Shown here: one piece after another, positions 35,249 through 45,853 of the stretch
Numbering within the stretch: the first letter of the stretch is position 1
Layout: the number at the start of each line of letters is the position of its first letter
Assembly: GCA_027922465.2 (NCBI GenBank)
Contig: BQMF02000762.1
Span: 1-64,000, forward strand
Length of the DNA stretch: 64,000 nt
Reading direction: 5' to 3'
From: Turritopsis dohrnii
Taxonomy: Eukaryota; Cnidaria; Hydrozoa; Anthoathecata; Oceaniidae
Program-made: the position numbers and the translations under genes
Notes under the pieces: model-generated
The model's input: only the letters and a program-made list of their open reading frames with translations
The model's database searches: none
Told to the model about the DNA's origin: nothing

Positions 35249-37060
35249 ATGAATTATACAGATAGTGATCCCATAATTTCAAACGCATGGAAGATATCCG
35301 TGAATACATTCATTATCATCTTTGGTTTATTCGGCAATATATTACTTGTGACATCATTGCTAAAATCCAGAAAGATACGACATTCAATGACGAACATGCT
35401 CATTTTGAATCTTGCATTTTGTGATATCACCATAGTAGCTGTTAGTGTCACGGCCGACATAATACAATTGCATTACGATTATTTTCCGTTCGGAGAAATC
35501 GGCTGCCGTATACTTTACCCTTTGACAACGCTTGTTTTAATTTCTGTTGTGTTTACGCTTGTGGTGCTGGCAACTGAACGATACATAGCTATCGTTCACC
35601 CATTCAGATATCAGCGACTAAAAAAGTTCGCCATTCCCGCGATAGCCTGTATTCATCTCATGTCTATAGTTTGTGTTAGCCCGTATGCATATCATCTTGA
35701 ACTCACGGAAGCCGATGGCATAAGCTGGTGTTCCGAAAAATGGTCGACTTATTCCAGTGCAGTGTACACTGTGTTTTTATTTTCAATACAATATGCCGTA
35801 CCACTCCCGATAATTGTCGGTTTGTATTCGGTCGGCTGGTATCAGATGAAGAAGAAGAACGACGAAATCATTCGGGTTGCCGAGCAACAACGTGGTCGAG
35901 TTGGGCCAATAGATGAGGAACTCCTCGCCAAAGCTCGATTCGAGTTGATTCAGACTTATATGAAAGCCAAACAGAAAAACTGGCTTTTCCAAATTTTCCA
36001 CAGAGTTTCGCGGAGACGACAATACACCACCCAGTTAGCTCTCACACGGCAAAAACAGACGCTGAGTATGCTGAAGTCGTTTATATGTGTTATAACCGTG
36101 TTTGCCATTTTCATGTTACCCAATCAAATTACGTGGCTGTGTCGGACAGTTGGTTCCTCGGACGTCAGTAACGAGTGGACAACCGTTGCATATTGGCTAA
36201 CATATGCCAACAGCATTTTGAACCCGATAATTTATGGAATAAACCGGAAATTCCGAAGAGCTTATTTAAGTCAGATAAGACAGTTTATTTCATTTTGTTG
36301 TCAAAGTTTTGGACGAAGTCGACTAAACTCAACAAGCTCGGCATTTGACGGGGTTTTCACGGGGTTAGATTGCAGTGTGTCGGAAAGCGGTTCTCGATTC
36401 ATGCGACACAAACGGTTTGTATCGGAACGGTTTCGATCCGATTCTGTCGACTCAAACGATTCGAGTTTCCTAATTTGTTCACGGAGTAATTCAATCACAT
36501 CAACGGAAAACAGTATCGGAAAGCCGTGTAACGATAACGTGGATCGAACGTTTTTCTATTACACCGATTGTATTCCTCGACGAAACCGACTGGCATACGA
36601 CGATTTAAATGAAATTTCATCTCCAGATGAGCGACAAAATAAAGTGCCAAAGTTGAGTCGCAGGTGCGAATTATACAGAACTGTACTAGAAGGTTCCATT
36701 AGAAGAAATGGCACTCCATTCTTGTTTTCTTCTACAAGTGAACAGTCAATCAGGCGAAATGACTCTCCTACACAGCGTAAAGGCTTGTTTGAATATATAA
36801 GTGATATAGGTGATACAGTTAAAAAGAACTCGACGGATGAGAGCAATAAAACACATGATCTTGACGATGATTGTTTGTCTGTGGATGTTATGAGAGAAGC
36901 CAAAGGACTTACCAACCATGGAGATGCGAGTGTCTCTGAAATTGGTGAAAAGAGGACAGAGAGGCTGTTGATTGAATTCTTCGACAACAAGAGAATTAGT
37001 TTGTTGTTTGACAGAAAGTACTTGCATGTCTTGAGATCACTGTCAGAAACCAAATGCTAA
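35249..37060 (+). CDS. Class A (rhodopsin-like) GPCR, neuropeptide-receptor type, 603 aa, intronless
   Basis: Seven membrane segments with class A hallmarks: GNILL in TM1, LNLAFCD in TM2, ERYIAIVHPF at the end of TM3 (about residue 110), YAVPLPII in TM5, FAIFMLPNQITWLC in TM6 and NSILNPIIYGI in TM7 (about residue 325). Cys residues before TM3 and in the second extracellular loop allow the usual disulfide. The third intracellular loop is long (about 70 residues, basic) and the cytoplasmic tail is unusually long (about 260 residues), Ser-rich with many RRN/RRG and acidic patches that look like kinase and arrestin targets. The overall pattern is closest to peptide receptors; the ligand is unknown. 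The single exon is preceded by a splice-acceptor-like site ending at 35192, with short upstream ATGs in the leader. The ATG at 35249 is followed directly by TM1, so the extracellular N-terminus is short. Confidence 0.88.
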   Translation: MNYTDSDPIISNAWKISVNTFIIIFGLFGNILLVTSLLKSRKIRHSMTNMLILNLAFCDITIVAVSVTADIIQLHYDYFPFGEIGCRILYPLTTLVLISVVFTLVVLATERYIAIVHPFRYQRLKKFAIPAIACIHLMSIVCVSPYAYHLELTEADGISWCSEKWSTYSSAVYTVFLFSIQYAVPLPIIVGLYSVGWYQMKKKNDEIIRVAEQQRGRVGPIDEELLAKARFELIQTYMKAKQKNWLFQIFHRVSRRRQYTTQLALTRQKQTLSMLKSFICVITVFAIFMLPNQITWLCRTVGSSDVSNEWTTVAYWLTYANSILNPIIYGINRKFRRAYLSQIRQFISFCCQSFGRSRLNSTSSAFDGVFTGLDCSVSESGSRFMRHKRFVSERFRSDSVDSNDSSFLICSRSNSITSTENSIGKPCNDNVDRTFFYYTDCIPRRNRLAYDDLNEISSPDERQNKVPKLSRRCELYRTVLEGSIRRNGTPFLFSSTSEQSIRRNDSPTQRKGLFEYISDIGDTVKKNSTDESNKTHDLDDDCLSVDVMREAKGLTNHGDASVSEIGEKRTERLLIEFFDNKRISLLFDRKYLHVLRSLSETKC

Positions 37061-37280
37061 TTTTTTAGGATAATCTGGATAGTTCGACCACGGATCCGTG
37101 TCCAAACAGTATGGTATAATGATTACAGAGTTATGACGTCATAACAAAGTAACATTTCAAAACTTTACTTGTGTCTTACTTTGTTATCTCCCTCATTTTG
37201 TCAACGATAAGATAGTTCGAATTGTCTTAGTAACAAAATAAACAACAAAATAAGCACAACCTCGCACCCAGGTCTTCCAT

Positions 37281-37311
37281 ATTTTGATTTATTTATTTAT
37301 TTATTTATTTA
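37281..37311 (+). repeat. (ATTT)n microsatellite
   Basis: About seven 4-bp units in the 3' flank of the class A GPCR. Confidence 0.85.
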
Positions 37312-38071
37312 AGCAAGCACTTTTTCCCTAATTTTCATCAAGTTGCCGAGATATTATTTTATAAGAACTGTGCCGAATCAAGAATAGACAAGAAGAAAAA
37401 AAAAGGTTTGTAATTTTACGTAGAAAGATCGAAAAAAATAAAACTATTTCATGAGCTTACAGTGTCCTCCCAAGGTTTATAAAAACTTTCGTACGACACG
37501 GGGGGCGATTCACTTTTCTTGTTATAGTAACCGGAACCTGTTTTGTTTGCATAAGTTTTTTGGTTGAGCAAAAGGCAAAGGAATGAGTAGGGAAATCATG
37601 TTACTTGAGAGGCGAAAGTTGCAGAAATGGGAAGGGGGGCAGGTTGTGTGTAAACATTATAAAGATTTCGTTTCGTGATGAATTTTGAATTCAGGAAATG
37701 CCACTAGGTCAGGGAGGAGCCAACATATTGCGGAAGCAAGAAATTGGCGAATTCCAAAAGAAAGGTGAATAGCTATTATTTATCCATGCGAGACTTTCAT
37801 CTGGATAAATAAATATTTCTATCAACTTTTGCAGCTGAAACGTTGTAAGATGAAAGAAAGTCATGAATCTAATTTGTATAAGGATGAAAGATCAAATGAA
37901 TTGTTAAAAACACAATATAAATCTGATTTATTCGCTTTCTTTTTCGAATTTTTTTCTTTACAAACAAAAAGATAAATAGAAGAAAATATCAAACATCAAA
38001 CAAATTTCATCAAGGAAAAGAAAGAAGCACGTTTAAACGTTTTTCAGGACTGAGTACTGCTAACTCGAAGA

Positions 38072-40285
38072 ATGGCTTGGTATCGCTTGTGCGTCTTGGT
38101 ATTGTCTATCACATCCGTTCGTTCAGCACCGTGTGTTGTGAACTGCAATAAGGTCACTACTCCAGCTCCCACTTCACATACTACTTCAGCTCCCACTACA
38201 CCAAATACCGTTGAACAGATAGAAAGCCATATACCCAAATATCATAAATGTGGGAAAACTATAAGATACTTTGAATCTTACTCAGCGGAAATTCTTGGTC
38301 TTTTTTCATTCACAAGCAAAGAAAATCAAACGAACTATCTACCACTCTACAGAGAAAAATTAGTGTTGTCACAAATGTGGAGATTCGGACACTCGTTGAC
38401 GTCTGTTAATGTCTGTGATGACGAAGTTATCGTTTTAGAGGCACTGATGTACACTGTCCTTCAAGTGAAAACATCTGACATATCAATTGTTATATCAGAC
38501 GTTTCATTTGAACTAACAAAATTAATAGCAGCTGTACTATTACCAACGAATATACGACTTTTGGCATACAGCAACAACGAAGTATATCCAGCTCCTGCAG
38601 CAGAGAATGTCAATTACGCTTTTAATTATTATTTCGATCGTCTTGGTAAAATTCAACAGTCCGAAAGACTAATTAAGAGAAATAATATCCAGGAAATTTC
38701 AGTTCACATATTATGCAAGAATTTAGGTAAAGATTGCAGAAATACCGAAGCTTTGCTGGAACCAATTGCTGGACCAAAACGCACATGTCTTCGAAAAATG
38801 TATTATTCAGGCGGAAATTTGCAAAAAAAAGTAGATGATGCAGTCAGAGAGATGAACGATCGTTTTATGCTTTTTATTGGTGGTTTCTGGGGGAAAATCT
38901 TAATTAGGAGAGAATACTCATCATCAGGATTTACGATGCTTAGCCATAAGGAGGCTAATACATCCAGATGGTGCTTATCCACCCTACCAAGATCAGTTTA
39001 TAGTGATCCTGGTACTTTTAACTACTCAGAATGTAAGAAAGTCATCACTGATGATAAGTATACCGATGAACATGATTATGTGACATACTTTCGATCCGTG
39101 CTAGAAGCAATTAAGACAAATTCACGACCGGAATATAGTACACTTTGGTTTCAAACAGATGAAGAACTTAACCGAAATATATATTCACGAATTCGCAAAG
39201 GAGAATGCGTAGTTCCAGTATGTCGAAGTGGAATGGAACCTATTTTTGATTCTTACATCACAAATCGCACATACTGGTCACAAGATTATGGATGGCATTG
39301 TCGCCGATGTCAACAAGGGTTCTTTAAATTTGACTCTGGACGTCATCAGTGTCAACCATGTGGAGATGGTTTACTGAGTAATGAATTGAATACAGGCTGT
39401 TTTGATCCTATTCAAGACACACATTTACAACACAGTGACATTGAAGCAATATTTTTACTCTCATTTTCTGGATTATGTTTCATGATCATCGCAATCACAT
39501 TTTCTGTATTTACTGTGTTTCGAAATACACCTGTGGTTGTTTCCAGTGATCGAGCCATGACCTTCTTCCAATATATTTCTTGTATGTTGTTGAATATTGC
39601 AGTGCCTGTTTTGTTTGTTGGACGGCCGACATACCTCGTGTGTATGCTTCAACCCACTGTTACTGGAGTGCTTTTGGTTCTTGTCACTTCCATTACTCTG
39701 AGCAGAACACAAAAGCTTCTTTTAATTTTTGAATCAAATGTTAAGGCCACTTCTACGGAAGTTCTGTTAACGAAAGCTGCCCAAGGATCCCTTATTGCTT
39801 TGTTCACTATCATCAATGCTTGTGTTCTCGTCATCTCATTTCAAATGAAAGCGCCTGATGTCTTAAGAAGCCTTTCTTCAGGAGGAAGTAACAGATTTCT
39901 CTACTGCAATACTGGACAACACCTGCAAATTCAGTTGGTATATCTGTTTCTACTTCTCGTTTTAAACATGGTGCAAGGACTGAGAGCTAGAAGGCTACCA
40001 TCAAACTACAGGGAAACAATTTACATCACATGTTCAACGTTTGTCAGTTCTATTATGATTGGTGCAATGTCTGTTATCTACATCAGCCAACCAGATTATA
40101 AATGGAAGCAAATCATTTTGGCATTTACCATCATTTTGGTCAACATTGTTGGATTTTGCATTCAAAACTTTTTCAAAGTATACATCATACTGTTTAGGAA
40201 AGATTTGAATCAACCTCATGTCTTCCGGGCAGTAGTTATGGATAGAGTAAAAAAAAATGTCACTCGGAAATCCAAGGGCCGTTAA
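38072..40285 (+). CDS. Class C GPCR (mGluR/CaSR-like), 737 aa, intronless
   Basis: A signal peptide (MAWYRLCVLVLSITSVRS) is followed by a Thr/Pro-rich linker, a degenerate Venus-flytrap-like ligand domain (about residues 50-395), a short Cys-rich segment (WHCRRCQQGFF, QCQPCGDG, about 400-445) and seven membrane segments from about residue 455. Class C signatures are FRNTPVVVSSDRA in the first intracellular loop, LPSNYRETIYI before TM6 and FKVYIILFRKDLN after TM7. The ligand domain is shorter than in metabotropic glutamate receptors and lacks an obvious amino-acid-binding signature, so the ligand is unknown. The ATG follows a strong acceptor (AACGTTTTTCAG, ending 38047), implying 5' UTR or leader splicing. 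A paralogue lies 6.6 kb downstream in the same orientation. The receptor should act at the plasma membrane, probably as a dimer like other class C members. Confidence 0.9.
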   Translation: MAWYRLCVLVLSITSVRSAPCVVNCNKVTTPAPTSHTTSAPTTPNTVEQIESHIPKYHKCGKTIRYFESYSAEILGLFSFTSKENQTNYLPLYREKLVLSQMWRFGHSLTSVNVCDDEVIVLEALMYTVLQVKTSDISIVISDVSFELTKLIAAVLLPTNIRLLAYSNNEVYPAPAAENVNYAFNYYFDRLGKIQQSERLIKRNNIQEISVHILCKNLGKDCRNTEALLEPIAGPKRTCLRKMYYSGGNLQKKVDDAVREMNDRFMLFIGGFWGKILIRREYSSSGFTMLSHKEANTSRWCLSTLPRSVYSDPGTFNYSECKKVITDDKYTDEHDYVTYFRSVLEAIKTNSRPEYSTLWFQTDEELNRNIYSRIRKGECVVPVCRSGMEPIFDSYITNRTYWSQDYGWHCRRCQQGFFKFDSGRHQCQPCGDGLLSNELNTGCFDPIQDTHLQHSDIEAIFLLSFSGLCFMIIAITFSVFTVFRNTPVVVSSDRAMTFFQYISCMLLNIAVPVLFVGRPTYLVCMLQPTVTGVLLVLVTSITLSRTQKLLLIFESNVKATSTEVLLTKAAQGSLIALFTIINACVLVISFQMKAPDVLRSLSSGGSNRFLYCNTGQHLQIQLVYLFLLLVLNMVQGLRARRLPSNYRETIYITCSTFVSSIMIGAMSVIYISQPDYKWKQIILAFTIILVNIVGFCIQNFFKVYIILFRKDLNQPHVFRAVVMDRVKKNVTRKSKGR

Positions 40286-41315
40286 AAGTTTTTGGGTTCT
40301 CAATGGAGCACAGTTCAATAGTAAACATTTCAAAAGACTATATGTTGAAACTACATAACTTCACACATATGTTGAATTCACCTTATAATTAAGAAATCTT
40401 TATTAAAGGTCGACGAAGTTACTGGACAGGATTGACTTAATGTCTATGTTACCGATTTGCTATTCACTTCACGAATTTGTCTTCGAAGGGGAAATATCGA
40501 GATTCGAGAATGGTTGTTTGTTTGACTTGCACCTAACGAACTGAAGGATTTTTAAAAGAATGATTACTTTCAGTGTAATCAATCTATGATTGGCTGAATA
40601 GATATTCTGTTGATTGTGGATATTCTTAAAAGTTTATTTAAAATATCAGGTTAAAGGTTTATCGACAATATCTGTCACTTACGTCTCGCCTGAGCGTTTT
40701 TGGCTGATGGAACATATTTGCATTAGTTTTTGCAACTCTCTTCTTGTTAATAATCAACTCTGATTGTGACAACATATGACAGCATACCCTTTTCCTATAT
40801 CTTCTACAATGTTGCCACTTTGAGTAAGAAATTACAAAGTCTATCAAATTTTCATGAGATATCTTCATTTTCAAACACAATCAAAACGTTCCAAAAGAAT
40901 TCGAAAATCATAAGATCAGGTTCCAAAAGTGCAAGAATGAGATGAAGATAGTGCACAACCTCGTACCCATGGCTTTAGTCTCTTTTCGACTTGAGAACTT
41001 ATAAAACTATAAAGTCGTTAAGTGGTTGTCATGGCTTTTCATGAATTCACTAAAGCACTGTCTATGTTTACAGAAAGCCAAATACAAATCGTTGTCTCTT
41101 ATCTCGAAGCTCTATAGGAACGTTGAAAGTGTTCGAAATCAGTGTTATTATAAATCTTTGAAAAGGATATCTATTTTAAGGAAATTTGTTTCAGAAAATA
41201 CTTCTTCTGCTTTTTCTCCTTTAAAGATGTAAAAACCTATAAAAACGTTACAATAAAAAAATATTACAAATATTTTCAGATAAAAAACAAATCCAGACAT
41301 TATAGACGTCAGTAT
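40286..41315. other. Gene-free stretch
   Basis: Contains the 3' flank of the first class C receptor. Only short motif-free frames. Confidence 0.4.
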
Positions 41316-41474
41316 AGCCTGGTTTTTACTGATCGTCTTAACGCTTAAAACGCAGCGATCTTAAGCCTTAAAACTCATTAAAACATTCATTGATCTTAGG
41401 GCTTAAAACGGTGATTTAACCAATAAAATAGATATAAAAAATCATTGATCTAAACTGTTTTAATACACTGTTTT

Positions 41475-41790
41475 AACCGACTGATAGCCCTGTGGTAGAG
41501 TGCTCGCTTCCTGTTCGGGAGATCGCGGGTTCCATCCCCGACCGAGTCATGCCAGCGACTATAACAGTGTGAATCAATCCTCTCTGCTTAGCACTCAGCA
41601 AGAGAGTAGGAATGATGTCTAGGGTGGTTGTCTAGTTGAGCGGTTCCTGTCATTACAGCTTCCGTAGCCCAAATGGGGGCTTTAAATGCTCTAGGACCTC
41701 CTTCGCAGGACCCTCATTGATAACAGTACCTTAAGGAACTGAAGAGGCTATCCTGGGTAAACATTCGTAAATAATAATAAATAAATAATA
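41475..41790 (+). mobile_element. tRNA-derived SINE, copy 2, nested in the Harbinger remnant
   Basis: Same family as 23525-23830: head with GTGGTAGAGTGCTCGC and GGGTTCCATCCCC, shared body, tail of (AATA)n type. It therefore inserted after the Harbinger element. Confidence 0.85.
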
Positions 41791-41817
41791 AAGATATCAA
41801 AAAACATCATAATAAAA

Positions 41818-42114
41818 ATGGTGATCCTCAGCAAGCAGCAAAGAGCTTTGACCATTTCAATAACAATTTTGTACGACAATATTTACAAAAGAAGGAATGC
41901 AACAAAGAAAAGCCAAACAATTCTGGATGAGAAAGTTGTATCAAGAAAGAAAGAGTTCAGGATTTTTTCACGTACTGACAAAGGAACTAGAATTGTTCGA
42001 CCGTAAATACTTTTTTACTTTATGAGAATGTCACCAGACAGGTACGAACACCTTTTATCCATTGTTGGTCCTCTAAATTACAGCGTCAGAAGACTCATCT
42101 CCGCGAACCAATAT
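41818..42114 (+). pseudogene. Fragment of a Harbinger transposase
   Basis: The frame from 41818 ends in a stop at 42006, and a second frame resumes with YFMRMSPDRYEHLLSIVGP, which matches the conserved N-terminal segment of PIF/Harbinger transposases (FxMSxxxFxxLLxLVGP). The DDE core is missing. The element is non-functional. Confidence 0.65.
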
Positions 42115-42402
42115 TACCATTTTTTCATTATGCGAACGTTTTTGTCTCCTAGAAATTGACGTAACTCATTCAAACAATTAAAATATTTTAAGCGATAAGA
42201 CAAAATATCAAAAAATTTTGATATTTTATTTTAAGGCCTAAAATATATTTTAATCCTTAAGACTGATTATTTTATGTTCTCACATGAGCAACAAATATCT
42301 TAAAATAGTAAAATTTTTGATATTTGTCGTAAGTCTTAAAACTGTGTTAAGACTTAAGATCGCTGCGTTTTAAGCGCTAAGACGATCAGTGAAAACCATG
42401 CT

Positions 42403-44224
42403 TAAGAAGTATGATGTAATAAGTATTCAAACACCCTGTGTTCACTGGGATTCGCCTGCTTAAAATATAATTTCGCATAGGCTATAAAATTGTTTTTCCT
42501 GTACCTGATATTACTATCCAAATGACTGCTTGCTTTTGCAATTCATCGGTTTTTGTTTGTAGTATGGCGTTCACTCGTTTTTCGAATGAAATGAGTTTTT
42601 GTTGCTGTGATTTTTTATATTTAAATAGACTACAAAGTTATAGCGAAGTACAGAACAATTGCACAGGAATATAAAGTACGTGCAGCTTCAATCGTCAGCA
42701 AAGCCATTAGTTAACACAGCAATCCTAGTTTCGAACACGCTTTCTTATACTTTCAGTGGAAGTCAGTTTCAAAAATCAGGCGCTGGTCCAATACCGCACC
42801 CAGGAGCGTATAAGGTATTGTGAAGTTTACCAAATTATTTGTACAATGCAGTCTTAGTTCTCTCGATTTAGGAGGCGACATTGAAGATTTACGTGAAACA
42901 ACGTGTTTGGAAGATATTCGAGTAGGTATTACAGCTTATTACAGCTTAGTGTTGTAAGGTTAAGGTCAGAGTGGGTAATAGAAAACAATAATGTATTTAT
43001 TCAATGATGTATTTAGCTTTAGTTACAGTTATTATACTAATTTGTTTCAAAGAAAACTAACGTTTCGAGATTTTCAAATAACGGAAGGACTTGAATTGAA
43101 AGCTTCTTGAAATATTTACTCAACTTATCTCTCCTCCACAAATATTGACTGTACTCTAGTTACTCCTCATAAACGTACATATGATACTTTATTTTCTGTT
43201 ATAAGAAACATACATGGATCATCTCTAGTCTATATAACAACGCTATAAGGTGCGGTCAATACGAAGTCATATAGACAACATAAATAAAAGTAAAAATCGA
43301 CTAAAATAACTATAAACTATGACCAGTTGTTTTCAAATAACACGGAAAACTTGTAATTATAATGATGTTATCGTCGAGAATCGATTTAGTACAGTCTACA
43401 GTCAATATTTCATGCCTTAGACGTTTTGACAATGATTTGTAATGTTCGGATTTTATAAGATATAGTGAGATCGGAGATGTGCAAAAAAGATAAACAAAAT
43501 GAGATGCAAAGGAAAGAAAATGAAACTAGGGTTGAAGTACTGTAACAGGTTCACAAATTTCTTTTACAAATGTCGTTTTTTAATAGCTTTTTGAAGATAG
43601 GTAAGGATCCACTGTCTGATAGAGAACATGAAGGAGTAACAAAAACATTCCACAAGTGTGGTCCACCATATCTGATGCAGAATTGACTAAGTTTCTATTT
43701 ACAATTTGGTCTGACTAGCATTTTGTTCATTCGAGTTGTGTATTTGTTCTTGGCTTTAGGTGTATAGAGCTCATAGAAGACAGGTGGATCGATTTTCATT
43801 TTACATTTAAACTAAGTGTTTGAGATTTTAAAAATTTGATGTAATTAAATCTTTTTCACGTTTTGCACGAGTGTTAAAATTTAAAACGATCGTCTTTGTC
43901 GTCATGTCCCTAAAAAGTAGCCTCGGAACTCCAGCAGAGGCGTAGCTAGAGTTGTATACGTCTATGTCCAGCATAAACGAATCACGTGTCACCTGTATCA
44001 CCTAGAGTACATATAATAATTTCACTTTGTTGATTTCCAATTACCAATTCGTTTTTCGCAATTTGGCCAAGAAAAGGATATTTCAGGCCAGACGTGGGGC
44101 AACTTTTCAAAGTGCACGAATCATTTTGAAAATTATCAATTCAATAAATTTGTCTGTGCTCGTTTTACTGTGAGGATTTCATTATTTGGTGAAGGAGGAA
44201 AAATTAATTGTTTAGAAGTTGCAC
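42403..44224. other. Gene-free stretch
   Basis: Nothing coding was supported. Near 43940 a GAGGCGTAGCTAGAGTTG-like string resembles a common transposon end but no partner was found. Confidence 0.35.
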
Positions 44225-44420
44225 CTCTATTGAACTGATTACATCTTTGTCTAAAGCTTTATTGAACTGACCACATCTTCGTCTAAAGCTCTATTTAACT
44301 GATTACATATTCGTCTAAAGCTCTATTGAACTGATTACATCTTCGTCTAGAGCTTTATTGAACTGACCACATCTTCGTCTAAAGCTTTATTGAACTGACT
44401 ACATCTTCGTCTAGAGCTTT
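44225..44420. repeat. 32-bp minisatellite, left block
   Basis: Six units of ATTGAACTGACTACATC + TTCGTCTAAAGCTTT with minor variants (AAAG/AGAG, GATTAC/GACCAC). It continues in the same orientation at 45730-45853. Confidence 0.9.
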
Positions 44421-45729
44421 TATTACGAAATTGCTGTTTCGTGACGGATGGACAAACGATACTTTATAGGGCTACCAAAATTGTTCCATAAGCTTGAGTG
44501 ACAAGTAACTTAGTTCCTAAGGAACTTGCGTCTGGATGTACAAAAAAAGTTCCAAAAGATGGACGTTCTTGTTTTTATTTTAATCTTATTGATCAAATTG
44601 TTGCGTGACGGATGGACAGGATAGAAAAACAGGTTTTCAAATTTTTAAATTAGAACAGAATTCTATCTAAAATAGGCATATAGCGTTAATAACTTGCTAT
44701 AATATATCAAACTACAATGATGTGGAACGTAAATACATAAAATTTTGTTAAAATATATAAACTCTGCTAAGTCTGTAAATGAAAATTGAACAGACTACGA
44801 GTGTGACGGATGGACGTGACGGATATTTCAATTCATAAAAAATAGACTCTAAAAATGGTTTCCATCCGTCACGAAAATCAACAAATCGGGATTAATCACT
44901 TTTTATAAATTTTTTCTTTATGAATTATTTATTTCTTCCCTCAAAAGTGAAAGGCTGACTTAAAGTCACTTTTCTTAATCATATAAACTCAGATCAATCG
45001 GCTTATAGCTATTGTTGTTAGAATTGTCCATCACAGAAATTACGATTATTTCTTAATTAAGATTAAAGTATTGAAATTTATTAGGTCCCTCGAATAATTG
45101 GAAAAGAGAATCATAAAACAGTTTGAAAACTCCATAGTGAAATTTTAACTATTAGTTTAGGACTCAAAACTGACGTTCTATTAAATAAATGTTTTTTTCG
45201 TGACGGATGGACAAATTACGATTCCGGAATATTGAAAGAAATTAGCCAACGTGGCACTTAACTCGATAAATATTTCTTGAATGACATTAATTTTGAGATA
45301 GTTAAACAATAAGTGACTTCTTTTCCAACCTTTTATTCAGACATAATGAAACTTTCGTGATTAGTTTCTGTGACGGATGGACAAAATCAACCAATAATTA
45401 AAGTTTTCGGGTCAAATTTCAAGTAAAATATTCTAAAAATATTCTTGAAAATTCATAATGGTTTCTCTTACGAAATTTCTGGTAAAATTTAACGGTATCA
45501 ACGGGTATAATTGCTTTATAACGGGTCTTTAAGTTTGTCCATCCGTCACGAATTTTTACTATACAACACTCACAACTATCTAGTTTTTAAAAATTTTGCA
45601 TAGTATCAGACTTGTATCAGGGATTATTTCGTAAAATTTAGGTATTAAATATTAGAAATCCATACACGATTTTGATATATTTCGAATTTTGATTTTTCAC
45701 TATGCTGCTAACCTATTTTGTAATAGCCC
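44421..45729. mobile_element. Unclassified insertion with seven copies of GTGACGGATGGAC, splitting a minisatellite
   Basis: The 32-bp array stops at 44420 and resumes at about 45730. The intervening 1.3 kb starts TATTACGAAAT and ends ATTTTGTAATA, a short imperfect inverted repeat. Inside, TCGTGACGGATGGACA or a near copy occurs at 44440, 44604, 44803, 45199 and 45370 on plus, and at 44861 and 45536 on minus; a further GTGACGGAT overlaps at 44816. Several spacings are close to 165-170 bp, although the sequence between motifs is not obviously repeated. No ORF. A non-autonomous element with protein-binding iterons is the simplest reading, but this is inference. Confidence 0.5.
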
Positions 45730-45853
45730 CAACTGACTACATCTTCGTCTAAAGCTTTATTGAACTGACTACATCTTCGTCTAAAGCTCTATTGAACTGA
45801 TTACATCTTCGTCTAGAGCTTTATTGAACTGACCACATCTTCGTCTAAAGCTT
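45730..45853. repeat. 32-bp minisatellite, right block
   Basis: Four units, the first partial, of the same repeat as 44225-44420. Confidence 0.9.

Larger units (their letters stand above)
41316..42402 (+). mobile_element. PIF/Harbinger remnant with a nested SINE
   Basis: The ends AGCCTGGTTTTTACTGATCG and its partner AGCATGGTTTTCACTGATCG (reverse complement) are TIRs of about 50 bp that continue through CTTAAAACGCAGCGATCTTAAG. The interior holds part of a Harbinger-type transposase and, near 42180-42240, a palindromic AAAATATCAAAA..TTTTGATATTTT stretch. The two flanking trinucleotides no longer match clearly. Confidence 0.7.

Noticed and set aside
35254..37053. Several minus-strand frames of 60-160 codons
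   Set aside because: All lie antisense to the class A GPCR and show no motif.
41475..41560. tRNA gene
   Set aside because: A and B boxes are present, but the cloverleaf is imperfect and the same body follows another copy, so it is a SINE.
44225..45853. CRISPR-like array
   Set aside because: The 32-bp units are head-to-tail with no unique spacers and this is an animal genome. The GTGACGGATGGAC motifs are in both orientations with long, unequal gaps.
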